From the NCBI GenBank assembly GCA_039105265.1, contig JAPFFF010000061.1:372001-436000 (forward strand): DNA of 64,000 nt. Reading direction: 5' to 3'. Below the pieces are notes generated by a model. It was not told the DNA's origin. It worked only from the letters and a program-made list of their open reading frames with translations, and did not search any database. Source of the stretch: Tritrichomonas musculus (taxonomy: Eukaryota > Parabasalia > Tritrichomonadida > Tritrichomonadidae). Positions 8,350 through 16,099 of this stretch are shown here, one piece after another; within the stretch, counting starts at the first letter, position 1, and every line of letters starts with the position of its first letter. Made by a program: the position numbers and the translations under genes.

Positions 8350-10020
8350 TTACTGAGGTGTAGTGAGGTCGTAATTCCCTAAGCGAACCAGTGGTGGCAT
8401 ACCATTTGGCTGAACAAGAATAGATATTGATGAATCAAATAAGAGACAAATTAATGGCGGGGTTTGAACATTCTCTGCATATGTTCCTATGCCTGTATCT
8501 TGTGATACATTTATTTCAAAATTAATTGGAGACAAAGATGTAAGTCCTTGCTGATATGTATTATCTGTTTCTGTTGGAAGAGCAATAAAGAAGCTGCTCT
8601 TATCATTAGAATATATACCAACTGATTGTCCATGTATTGGTAAATTATTAGCATCTCTTGGACAATTTGTTAAACTGTTAACTACTTCTTTGTTGAATCC
8701 ACTTTGTTCACCATTCATGTTCATAGCATTTTGGCAATATTCTAAGAACTCTGGATATTCATTAGTGGTACCAAATGGTTTTGCAGGTATGTTTCCGTAT
8801 CCTTCACAGTTCAATTGAAAAGATTTAAATTGTGGATTTTTAAAATATGTGTGATGAGTATGCTTTTGTGGAAACAGACAAAATATGGCATCAACAAATC
8901 TTGGAGTGATAGTGCATGTAGATTTATCATTGGGATTCTTTAATTTATTTGTTGTTGTGTAAACAGAAAGTGTTTGAGTTGGAAATGTAAGTGGATGAGT
9001 TGGGTCAGCATATCTTTGAACAAGACTGGAATAAATATTATCTTCGATACCAAAACATGGAATAATAGATGAACACTCTGTAACAGAGTAATCAACAACT
9101 TGGAAAGTTTTTGATTGAGCTTTGAGCGATGTGAACTTCATTGAACATGTTGCTGCCTTACCTCCAGAATCAGTTGCTGTTGTTGTTATTCTACTTGTAT
9201 CAACAATATTTTCAAATTCTGTATACATTAAAATTTGTTCACCAATTGGTACAAACTCATTAGTAATACTTACCAAATTATATTTTGAATTAATATAATG
9301 TTCATGTCCAAATGTAGCTCCTGGACTCATTGGACAGCATACCATTCCAGCACATGAAAAGAATAATCTGAGTTCTATCTTACCTGCAAATGCTGGGAGA
9401 TATTTAATATTAGATAATGGTAAGAATCTTCTTAAATCTATCTTTAAATGAATTTTATATGTTTTTTCATTCCATTTTTCTCCAAAATCAACAATGAATC
9501 CTGTTCTGCTTCCTGATTTACCATTCCATATGTCTTTATGTCTGGCTTTAGAATATATGTCTGCTCTCTTTGTTGTTTCATTAGCGCAACAAGCTGTTAA
9601 AAATGATTCTTCACAACCAAAATTCTGAGTATAGATAGTGATACCATTAGCAACTATTTCATATTTCTCAACAGCATCTCTTGCGTCTTTAAATCCAAAC
9701 CAAACTTTGTTAAATTGATATCCGTCTTTTACTAGTTTCTCAACTGTACTACCATCTGCTGTTTTAATTTTAACTTCCATATCTGCTCTAATGAATCCGT
9801 TATATATGTCAGCTGTATTATTTGTATTTGGAGATATGATTGCACTTGTATATGAACCACTTGGTACTGGAGGTGATGGAGAATATGATGTTTGTGGACT
9901 AATTGTATATTGTTTATTGGTATCTGATAATGCTATACAATTATCAACAATATCAAAATAGCTAGCAATTTGTGTACATGCTTCAGCTGATGTTCTAAGT
10001 TCAATCTCGTTGTTCAACAT
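8350..10020 (-). CDS. major capsid protein candidate, lineage 1
   Basis: 556 aa, with a full-length homologue in block D (36725-38347). Shared landmarks are SAE(A/V)CTQIASYFDIVDNC near residue 12, VWFGFKDARDA, ANGITIYTQNFGCEESF, HLKIDLRRFLPLSNIKYLPAF, FSCAGMVCCP, QSGFNKEV and ILVQPNGMPPxVR at the C-terminus. Length, all-beta appearance, position next to ATPase, integrase and minor capsid genes, and high conservation fit the double-jelly-roll MCP of Polintons. It has the same overall plan as the MCPs of B and E (a GFK.A...I.....Y segment followed by a Ser/Trp-rich loop and a strand ending in a GKIE/GEIE-like motif) but little sequence identity with them. The Cys-rich surface loops are unusual. 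Confidence 0.75.
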   Translation of the reverse strand: MLNNEIELRTSAEACTQIASYFDIVDNCIALSDTNKQYTISPQTSYSPSPPVPSGSYTSAIISPNTNNTADIYNGFIRADMEVKIKTADGSTVEKLVKDGYQFNKVWFGFKDARDAVEKYEIVANGITIYTQNFGCEESFLTACCANETTKRADIYSKARHKDIWNGKSGSRTGFIVDFGEKWNEKTYKIHLKIDLRRFLPLSNIKYLPAFAGKIELRLFFSCAGMVCCPMSPGATFGHEHYINSKYNLVSITNEFVPIGEQILMYTEFENIVDTSRITTTATDSGGKAATCSMKFTSLKAQSKTFQVVDYSVTECSSIIPCFGIEDNIYSSLVQRYADPTHPLTFPTQTLSVYTTTNKLKNPNDKSTCTITPRFVDAIFCLFPQKHTHHTYFKNPQFKSFQLNCEGYGNIPAKPFGTTNEYPEFLEYCQNAMNMNGEQSGFNKEVVNSLTNCPRDANNLPIHGQSVGIYSNDKSSFFIALPTETDNTYQQGLTSLSPINFEINVSQDTGIGTYAENVQTPPLICLLFDSSISILVQPNGMPPLVRLGNYDLTTPQ

Positions 10021-10038
10021 TTATAAAAAAATAAAATT

Positions 10039-10662
10039 TCAACACATATCAGAGAAAATATTATTACGTCTTCTACGAATAGACTGAGGCTGAATTTGAG
10101 GTGGTGGAGGAGCTGGTTCATCTGGTTCTTCTATTTCATTGGGCTCCTGGATATATTGTGGCTGGGTATACTGATAAAATTGCCGTGGTTGTTTGTTCAT
10201 TTGTTTTTGCACTACTTCTTTAATCATCTTTTTTTGTTCTTTCTTAGCCCTTTCATTTTTGAATTCTTCTCCCAATAGCTTTAATTGATTTAATATCTCG
10301 ATATTTATTGTTGGATCGTTGGCAAAGCCAACTTCACTGCGCGAATAAATTTGTGGAGATTGCGCTTGTGATTTTGTTCTAGTGATTTTTTTAGGGAGAG
10401 GTTTTGTTGGTTGAACAACAACTGGTGATTCATCTGACCGCTCTACTGTTGGTTCTTCTTCTTGTGGCTCAGAAGTTGGCTCAGCTGAGGATTGCTTGGA
10501 TATTGGTTCATTAGCTGGCTTTGTTAATGGTTCCTTGCGAGGCCTAACTATATATTTTCCTTCTGTTTTGGTAGGGAACACTTCATATTCTTCATCATCT
10601 CTACCATTTAACCATTTTTGTATCACTTGTAATCTTTTGCTTTGAGGCACTCTTTTGCTCAT
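10039..10662 (-). CDS. Pro/Glu-rich virion-type protein with conserved C-terminal RRRNNIFSDM
   Basis: 207 aa against 163 aa in block D. The N-terminus is conserved (SKRL..IQ.WL.G.DDE.YEV.PT.TEGKYIV), a low-complexity Pro/Glu/Ser linker differs in length (residues about 47-105), and a helical block is conserved (DPTIN.EIL..L..LGEE, KEQK..KEV..KQMNKQ). The last residues RRRRNNIFSDM are nearly invariant. No enzymatic motif is present. The pattern of two conserved ends joined by a variable linker suggests a scaffold or capsid-tether. It lies between the amphipathic protein gene and the MCP in both blocks. Confidence 0.6.
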   Translation of the reverse strand: MSKRVPQSKRLQVIQKWLNGRDDEEYEVFPTKTEGKYIVRPRKEPLTKPANEPISKQSSAEPTSEPQEEEPTVERSDESPVVVQPTKPLPKKITRTKSQAQSPQIYSRSEVGFANDPTINIEILNQLKLLGEEFKNERAKKEQKKMIKEVVQKQMNKQPRQFYQYTQPQYIQEPNEIEEPDEPAPPPPQIQPQSIRRRRNNIFSDMC

Positions 10663-10741
10663 TTATGAGCTTTAAAAAAATGTTTATATTTGCTTGCTAT
10701 TACATGAATTTGTTTGAGTTTTATTGGAGTTTATGGGGGTT

Positions 10742-11467
10742 TTACTTCTTTGCTTTCTTTCTTCTTTTTGAACTTTTAGCGGTATTATTCTGATTGTATT
10801 GTATTTGCTTTTTCAATCTTGCTATTTTCGCTTCCTCTTCATCTATATATTTATTTCTATTTTGATATATTTTATATGCAGCTGGTTTTCTTGAATAATG
10901 AATGCGTGGGAAATTTGATTCAGTAATGTATTTGTTTCCAAAAAATTGTCCCTGTTTTTCCGATAAATATTTAAAATATTTATCTTTATCACTCTTATTT
11001 GATATATCATTTCCTGCTTCAATTAATGTATCCCCTGCATTTTTAAATCTATCTATTCCAGTTAACTGCCCAATTACTTTAAATCCATATCCGGCTGTTT
11101 TTGTTAATCCTTCCTTATTTTTATCAGCCCATTCTATAGCCTGATTTACTTTCTCTGTCCCTTTCTTATATCCCTCATTTATTGAATTTTTTACATCGTT
11201 ATACTTCTCTTTTACAGTATTAATGCCTTTATTTATTATATCATTTGCTTTATTTATAATTTGTGTTTTTCTATTTGTGTACCAATTTCTAAATTTACCA
11301 AATAATCCTTGTGAATTTGTTGTACTTGGTGCAACTTTCCCAGATATTCCTTCAGATTTTTGGAGAGGCATGGGACCGGTTTGTCCAGTAATTCCTTCTG
11401 ATTTTGGTGTTGGCTCAGGTGTTGGTTGTTCAATTTTATCTGTATCTTCAACAGTTGGCATAGTCAT
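10742..11467 (-). CDS. amphipathic Lys-rich protein, minor virion component candidate
   Basis: 241 aa. An N-terminal 45 residues repeat a P-KSEGI(T/S)G motif three times. A central helical region (50-165) is rich in Lys/Asn with alternating hydrophobics, including a TAGYGFKVIGQLTG segment like membrane-active helices. The C-terminus is very basic (KSSKRRKKAKK). It is positionally equivalent to the 133-aa block D gene at 35731-36132, which has a similar Gly/Ala amphipathic core. Position next to the MCP and composition recall adenovirus pVI/pX-type and Polinton minor proteins. That assignment is inference; no catalytic motif is seen. Confidence 0.5.
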   Translation of the reverse strand: MTMPTVEDTDKIEQPTPEPTPKSEGITGQTGPMPLQKSEGISGKVAPSTTNSQGLFGKFRNWYTNRKTQIINKANDIINKGINTVKEKYNDVKNSINEGYKKGTEKVNQAIEWADKNKEGLTKTAGYGFKVIGQLTGIDRFKNAGDTLIEAGNDISNKSDKDKYFKYLSEKQGQFFGNKYITESNFPRIHYSRKPAAYKIYQNRNKYIDEEEAKIARLKKQIQYNQNNTAKSSKRRKKAKK

Positions 11468-11482
11468 TTAAAACCAATAAAA

Positions 11483-12340
11483 CTAGCTTTCAAAGTAATA
11501 TTTGTTGGCCGTTATATTGCAAATAAATTTATCGTGAGGTTCTCTATGCTGCAAATATTCTTTTACTGTCTTTTTGATATTTAGATTGTTATTCGTTTGT
11601 TGAAGCAAAGATGTAAAATCTTCTTCTGAATATCCACTATAACATATTAAATCTGTAGCCAATCTTTTGGCATTTATATGGACAAATCTAATTGTTTGAA
11701 TAGCCATAATGCAAGTAATATTATAGTGTCTCGTTTTGGTCAGTAGTCTTAAGAATTCAGTATTGTTATGTGTTAATAAATCACTTCCTGCACAGTCATC
11801 TAATATTATCAGGGTGTTGTATGGATATGATGAAGTTTGATATTTTACCAGCTTGTTTGCTATATATACTATTCTATCATCTATTTCTTGAAGAGAGTGC
11901 TTATTTATTAGTCTCTGCATTTCTTCATTTGTTTCTTTCATTCTTGATAATACATGCTTTACCATTGCATAATATTTTATCTTTCTCTTTAGATGCTTCT
12001 TTAAATAATCCATTAATTCTGCTTCGTTAAGATATACAATTGGTGTCTTTACATTTTTACTCATCGCTTCTGCAGTTTTGTCCATCTTGCCGCTTGTTGA
12101 ACAGAAGATAATTTTTTGGTAGTATGGATGCTTAAATAATCTCTCTGTGATTAAAATGTGTTTCCATATCCAATAACTCTTTCCTGCACCTGGTTTGCCT
12201 ATAAGAAAAATTATTCCATTGGTGCTAAATGGATATGAAGGGTGTAATGGTTTCATTAACGCGGCTTCTATTTCTTTTTGGTTTTTCTTCATTGTCTTTT
12301 GTATTAAAGTTTCCACTTCTTTCATTATTTGTTTAGACAT
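11483..12340 (-). CDS. A32-like (FtsK/HerA superfamily) genome-packaging ATPase
   Basis: 285 aa. Walker A is GKPGAGKS at residues 48-55 and Walker B is LIILDD at 177-182, followed by a conserved Cys-Ala-Gly-Ser-Asp. TKTRHYNITCIMAIQT (about 201-216) carries the Arg and Gln expected for the arginine-finger/sensor segment. The size and motif order fit packaging ATPases of Polintons, virophages and larger DNA viruses, which pump DNA into preformed capsids. The block D copy (34856-35707) is about the same length and very similar. It lies between the integrase and the amphipathic protein. This reading frame is intact, starting in an ATAAATG context. Confidence 0.9.
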   Translation of the reverse strand: MSKQIMKEVETLIQKTMKKNQKEIEAALMKPLHPSYPFSTNGIIFLIGKPGAGKSYWIWKHILITERLFKHPYYQKIIFCSTSGKMDKTAEAMSKNVKTPIVYLNEAELMDYLKKHLKRKIKYYAMVKHVLSRMKETNEEMQRLINKHSLQEIDDRIVYIANKLVKYQTSSYPYNTLIILDDCAGSDLLTHNNTEFLRLLTKTRHYNITCIMAIQTIRFVHINAKRLATDLICYSGYSEEDFTSLLQQTNNNLNIKKTVKEYLQHREPHDKFICNITANKYYFES

Positions 12341-12350
12341 TTATTTGTGG

Positions 12351-13427
12351 TTAAATCCATTTCCTGATATTATTTGGAATATTTTTTTGTTTTGACCAGT
12401 AATCCATCTCAAGATTAGATAATTTAGTTGGTGCTCCCTCTCGTAAATTTTTAGCTGGAATTACATCTTCTGTTCCCTCGCTATATTTTATTTGATATTA
12501 TTCTTAGCTGCATCATAAGAAAGAATTTTTTTCCACTATACCTCTCTTGCCTCCCTTCAGTGTTTGCGCTATATTTTTATTTTGTGTTTTTATTAGTCTG
12601 TATCCAGGTAATTTATCTATTGATTCATCTTTAGACTTAACTATAAATTGGTTGCCAGCCTTGGAATCAACTATGTATGCCTCTTTGCTGACTCTATTTC
12701 TGCGCTTCGAAAATGGCTCCTTAGCTTGAATAATTCTAACTCTATCATTTGGTTTGAAGTCATAGGGATTGTTTTGTGATTTGGTTTTTACATATTCTTT
12801 TTCATCTTTTTCTGTCATTTCATTTGGTATTTTATAGTCTAGTGACCTGTGGGGAGAATTATTGTATGAATCTATTAAACCATTCATCTCTTGTTCTCCA
12901 ATATATCTATTCTCACCTACCATATCTCTTATGGTTCTCATGAATCTATTTATAATGCCCAGCACATTATGGTTATTGTCTTCTGTTGTATTGTATATTA
13001 TATCATTTGATTTCATCAGTTGCAATACATCGTTGGACAAATAAGCAGCATCTTGGTCTGATGTTATAGAATAGACATCTGGTTCTTCTTCAAAAAATTT
13101 GTTAAGAGCCTTTGCTACTTCTTTTGCACCCTTCCCCTTCATTGGATAACAAAAAGCCTTCCTGGTATTAATATTAATTAACATCAAATAATTTAATCCA
13201 TCTTTTGTCTTGTCATTTATGAATGTGTCCATTTGGTATCCACCCGAATGCTTCGAATAGATGTTCATGAATTTTGCCTTTGGTACTTTAACATCATGAA
13301 CCACTTTCTTTAAATAATTCAATGCTGCCTCTTCTGTGAATCCATAGCGTTTTGCAAGAGGGACAAATTTTGATGGTGTCTTCCACGGAAATTTCTTAAA
13401 TAACTCATCTATTGTCTTGTAAGTCAT
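12351..13427 (-). pseudogene. int: retroviral-type integrase, disrupted near the C-terminus
   Basis: The main reading frame (12513-13427, 304 aa) has an N-terminal helical part (FPWKTPSKFVPLAKRYGF), a catalytic core with D67 (QMDTF) and D124 (TSDQD), and a C-terminal SH3/chromo-like region. A stop follows SFL at about 12513. The remaining C-terminal residues (NLREG..., ending 12351) are readable in the original frame, with a shifted stretch of about 15 codons between. This indicates two compensating single-base indels, the first in a poly-A run. The third catalytic residue is Asn (N160), exactly 35 residues after D124, where Glu is expected; the intact block D copy has the same Asn. The gene starts 10 bp after the minor capsid gene. 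Confidence 0.85.
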
Positions 13428-13437
13428 TTCAATTCAT

Positions 13438-14370
13438 TTAAACATATAACATCTTCTTGTATGGTAAGAATATCATCTCTATAGCAAAGCTTTCACCGAC
13501 TGGTAATTTAAATGGTGCTTTATATTCACGAGCAGAATATAAATCAATCCAAAATCTTTGGTCTGTTGAATTCAGCTTAAAGTATTTGATGGGGTTGAAA
13601 TTAACATTCGAATTACCAATATAATAACGATTTGATTGTTCTGCTATTGATGAATAAACTTTACATGAATGTCTATCCCATACATTATCAAACGTTAAAA
13701 CTTTATCATAGTACTTTAAATACACATCTTTATTGTTTTGACTAACTCCATCACCAATATTAAATACTTCATCAAAATCTTTATTTGTTTCTTTTAATTT
13801 GAATGCTACACCATATTCATCCGCATCATTATTATTTCGTTCTGAATATATTTTTTCATGAAAACCCCTCTCATCATAATAGCCATCAGATTGTATATCT
13901 CTATTTAAAATATCAGTATCTGACTGTACAAATATTTCATTGACGTCCTTCCACCATGTTGCTATATAGTTTTTTATTGATGTATGAATAGCATTAAAGA
14001 ATCCTCTAAAATCTCCTTCTATCGACATCCAATCGATAACTTTTACATCTTTTACTTTTATATTATCTTTATACGATAACATCATATTTTTTATTTTTGA
14101 AGTCGTATCATTCCCTTCCACTATATTAAAATATTTCTTTTGAAATTTTGCAATTGTGATGGTGAATTCAATTTTTCTTCTTCTCGCAATCAACCACATA
14201 TTTCTTACTCCAACAATAGATTCTCCTCTATTTGAAGTGCACCATTCTTGTGGGAAATTAAAGTAATATCGATTTGGTTTGCTGGGGTCTTGCTGTCCAT
14301 CTTCTAAAAAGTAAGCATATTCTATAGGAATCGGTGTTTGTTCTTCAGCTGGATTTAGCGTCGGGTACAT
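13438..14370 (-). CDS. minor capsid (penton-type) protein candidate, lineage 1
   Basis: About 310 aa from the Met at 14370, chosen because the block D protein (32610) begins at the matching distance before TPIP. Upstream in-frame Mets (14379, 14418, 14421) also exist, and the last two overlap a hairpin repeat. Both copies share PNRYYFNFP.(E/D)WC, then a GF/GVR..W..ARRRK(I/L)EF strand, and at the end NVWDRHSCKVYSSIAE and SESF..EM. It is all-beta-looking and precedes the integrase in both blocks. This size and position fit the Polinton penton/minor capsid protein, but no single-jelly-roll motif can be proven by eye. Confidence 0.6.
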   Translation of the reverse strand: MYPTLNPAEEQTPIPIEYAYFLEDGQQDPSKPNRYYFNFPQEWCTSNRGESIVGVRNMWLIARRRKIEFTITIAKFQKKYFNIVEGNDTTSKIKNMMLSYKDNIKVKDVKVIDWMSIEGDFRGFFNAIHTSIKNYIATWWKDVNEIFVQSDTDILNRDIQSDGYYDERGFHEKIYSERNNNDADEYGVAFKLKETNKDFDEVFNIGDGVSQNNKDVYLKYYDKVLTFDNVWDRHSCKVYSSIAEQSNRYYIGNSNVNFNPIKYFKLNSTDQRFWIDLYSAREYKAPFKLPVGESFAIEMIFLPYKKMLYV

Positions 14371-14418
14371 TTCAATCATGGTAAATATTTTTTTATTCCA
14401 TAATTTGGTGGTGCTCAT

Positions 14419-14605
14419 CACAAGCTTTAGCTTGGGCCTTGCTTTAGCAAGTCAAAACATCTATATCTTGGTGCATCTCTTTCTCTTTCCCTATCATAAT
14501 CATCATTGTACTTCAAGACTGCTGCACGCCTAAATTTAGCATATCTGAATCCACTAAATGTATTCCTTTCACAAGCTTTAGCTTGGGCCTTGCTTTAGCA
14601 AGTCA
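14419..14605 (-). repeat. hairpin module, two identical 36-bp copies (14419-14454 and 14570-14605)
   Basis: Both copies read CACAAGCTTTAGCTTG then GGCCTTGCTTTAGCAAGTCA on the plus strand. On the minus strand this is the same two-hairpin architecture as the modules at 1235-1270 and inside the polymerase gene, with the loop TCTG/TTCG changed to TAAAG/TTTA. The rest of 14606-14957 has no gene that I can see. It contains palindrome-like GTGAGTCGTATATTTGTTATGTCTCAC and a short tandem CTTTTTGAAT(A/G) array. Confidence 0.7.
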
Positions 14606-14885
14606 TCTAGTACTTCAATGATGACATATCCATGTGAATCACATGTCCTAACATTTTTTTGTGAGTCGTATATTTGTTATGTCTCACGTGATGTATAGTA
14701 GGGGTTTCTTAAAGTGAACTTTTTATACTGTGTCATAATTTTTAAATCAGAAGGGGTGTCCATTTAATAACGGGAAAAAATTAATGGCAGCTTAGCTGAC
14801 TTTTGGCGTTAGCCAAATGGAGGGATTTTTTACACGGGACGTTAAAAAATCACGCCATTTTATATACTACTTTTTGATTAGATAA

Positions 14886-14965
14886 CTTTTTGAATATCTG
14901 GCTTTTTGAATGAGGAACTTTTTCTGAATGGAACTTTTTGAATAGCTGGCTTTTTGAATGGGGTC
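14886..14965. repeat. short tandem repeat of ACTTTTTGAAT(A/G)xCTGG
   Basis: Five CTTTTT(GA/CT)GAAT-like units alternate with ATCTGG, GAGGAA, GGAA and AGCTGG spacers immediately before the 14958 reading frame. No promoter consensus is recognised in it. Confidence 0.5.
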
Positions 14966-15230
14966 CAGGGGCGGGAGCCCTTGGAGTAGTGGTAGGCTGT
15001 GCAAGGCATGGCCTACCGTATACTACTACAAAAACAAAGATGAGAATTGGTTCTATCGAGAGAATCTTCCAATAGCAATGACACCTAATGAAGACATCAA
15101 AGAACTAGTTAAACAATCATTTCCGGGCTCAGAATATGACATAGATGGAAGCACTATATTAATATTCAAAGAACATTTACCAAAATTACATGATTTGATT
15201 GATAAGTATTTTGAGGAGTTCCAAGAATAA
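14958..15230 (+). CDS. hypothetical protein fragment, 90 aa
   Basis: The first 20 residues (Gly/Ser/Trp-rich, from unusually GC-rich DNA) do not look like the rest. From about residue 21 (VYYYKNKDENWFYRENLPIAM) to the end the sequence looks like a genuine protein with a helix-rich C-terminus (LPKLHDLIDKYFEEFQE). This suggests a 5'-truncated gene joined to repeat DNA. I do not recognise the family. It ends four bases before a 44-bp sequence that is repeated near 23.1 kb, so it may mark the left side of block B. Confidence 0.4.
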   Translation: MGSRGGSPWSSGRLCKAWPTVYYYKNKDENWFYRENLPIAMTPNEDIKELVKQSFPGSEYDIDGSTILIFKEHLPKLHDLIDKYFEEFQE

Positions 15231-15233
15231 ATT

Positions 15234-15277
15234 CGAAATCATCAATGAAAATGGGTGTGCGCGATTTTATGCGGACC
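15234..15277 (+). repeat. 44-bp repeat shared with 23123-23166
   Basis: CGAAATCATCAATGAAAATG... ...GCGGACC occurs here and at 23123-23166 in the same orientation with a single T/C difference. Its second half (GTGTGCGCGATTTTATGCGGACC) can fold into a short hairpin and is the founder-like unit of the hairpin series near 23.2 kb. Confidence 0.85.
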
Positions 15278-15286
15278 ACTTTACCA

Positions 15287-15425
15287 TTCAAAATCGATAC
15301 CTAAAATGAATGTTTGGAAACACATACTTCTAGCTCTTCAAAATCGATACCTAAAATGAACCCTCAAATACACATACTTCTGGTTCATCAAATTTACTTC
15401 TAAAATGATATTTAGATTCTACATT
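15287..15425. repeat. 50-bp tandem repeat, two good copies and one degenerate
   Basis: TTCAAAATCGATACCTAAAA begins copies at 15287 and 15337. Both contain ACACATACTTCT near the end. A third, weaker copy follows (TTCATCAAATTTACTTCTAAAATG). From here to 15716 I see no gene; the sequence is unique-looking with a TTGACCTT pair at about 15560 and 15586. Confidence 0.65.
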
Positions 15426-15716
15426 ATCTGCGCTTTAATTTGATATGTGATTCGTCTAAATTGATTGAGTATTCGTTGAGATATGGTCTTGAGAAAATTG
15501 ATGCCAAAATCCTATATTTTTCATATCCGGGAAAGGTGAAATGATTTGACCTTGGCGGTTAAGGTGAATTAAATTGACCTTATAACCATCGAAAACGATA
15601 TCCCAAATCTATCGTCAAAACCTCTCTATCTGCTTCCTATACTGAGTTAGCGTCTCCAAGCCAAAAAGTGACACTCTCTTAAAAATAAATCCCTATATGG
15701 ACTCATGTTGATGTCT

Positions 15717-15792
15717 GGCCAGATACGGCTCAATGGTAAGGCGTTTCCATGGTAATCCGGAGTACCTGGTTCGATTCTGCTATGGGCCGTTT
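15717..15792 (+). tRNA. tRNA-like RNA polymerase III unit, possibly a degenerate tRNA
   Basis: GGCTCAATGGTAAGG (about 15727-15741) resembles a tRNA A box/D arm and GGTTCGATTCT (about 15768-15778) resembles a B box/T loop, at normal spacing. GGCC at the 5' side can pair with GGCC just before a run of five T's at about 15790, a usual Pol III terminator. The T stem and anticodon stem pair poorly, and no anticodon can be assigned. It could be a decayed tRNA or a tRNA-derived repeat. Confidence 0.3.
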
Positions 15793-15826
15793 TTATTTGT
15801 AAAATTCTTCATATTCTTCTGAGAGG

Positions 15827-15975
15827 TTCCGTATATGATCTCGTCCCTAGATGATGTTCGCTAATGCGTTCCGGTCGTGCTAGGTTGAAAGAAGAGCCAT
15901 TATAATTCCACATCTAGACGATGTTCGCTAATGCGTTCCGGTCGTGCTAGGGTGAAAGAAAGGTCATATACGGAA
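15827..15975. repeat. inverted repeat enclosing two 47-bp direct repeats
   Basis: A 12-bp perfect inverted repeat (TTCCGTATATGA / TCATATACGGAA) at 15827-15838 and 15964-15975 encloses two nearly identical 47-bp units at 15847-15893 and 15914-15960. These differ at two positions, and each carries CTAG ends and GTTCGCTAATGCGTTCCGG. The arrangement suggests a structured RNA or a recombination site rather than a protein gene. Confidence 0.65.
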
Positions 15976-15992
15976 TTCTTTCTTCTTCTTCT

Positions 15993-16077
15993 GTTCTCAG
16001 GTGGAGATACATTTATGGTTTCCTCCAAGGACCGGTCCGTTACTGATTTTGAATGCACTACATCTCCACCTGAGAAC
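15993..16077. repeat. long hairpin with 16-bp perfect stem
   Basis: GTTCTCAGGTGGAGAT at 15993-16008 pairs perfectly with ATCTCCACCTGAGAAC at 16062-16077. The 53-base loop contains GGACCGGTCC, itself a palindrome. It lies just 3' of the fibre-like gene (minus strand), followed on the plus strand by T runs, so it could act as a 3'-end or processing signal for that mRNA. Confidence 0.65.
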
Positions 16078-16099
16078 CCTTTTTGGTTTTTTTTTGATT

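Larger units (their letters stand above)
1280..14421. mobile_element. Polinton/Maverick-type element A
   Basis: Between a hairpin repeat at about 1.24 kb and a related one at about 14.42 kb in opposite orientation lies a full Polinton gene set. The polymerase and one GIY-YIG gene read rightward. Minor capsid, integrase, ATPase, small virion proteins, MCP, HNH nuclease and four small proteins read leftward, tightly packed with 10-80 bp gaps. The order matches block D gene by gene. I could not find long terminal inverted repeats or a 6-bp target duplication by eye, so exact ends are unknown. Polymerase and integrase both carry disruptions, so this copy is probably not autonomous. Confidence 0.8.

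Noticed and set aside
14650-15230. Terminal inverted repeat of element A matching 900-1230
   Set aside because: I compared both flanks by eye and found only the short two-hairpin modules, not a long inverted repeat.
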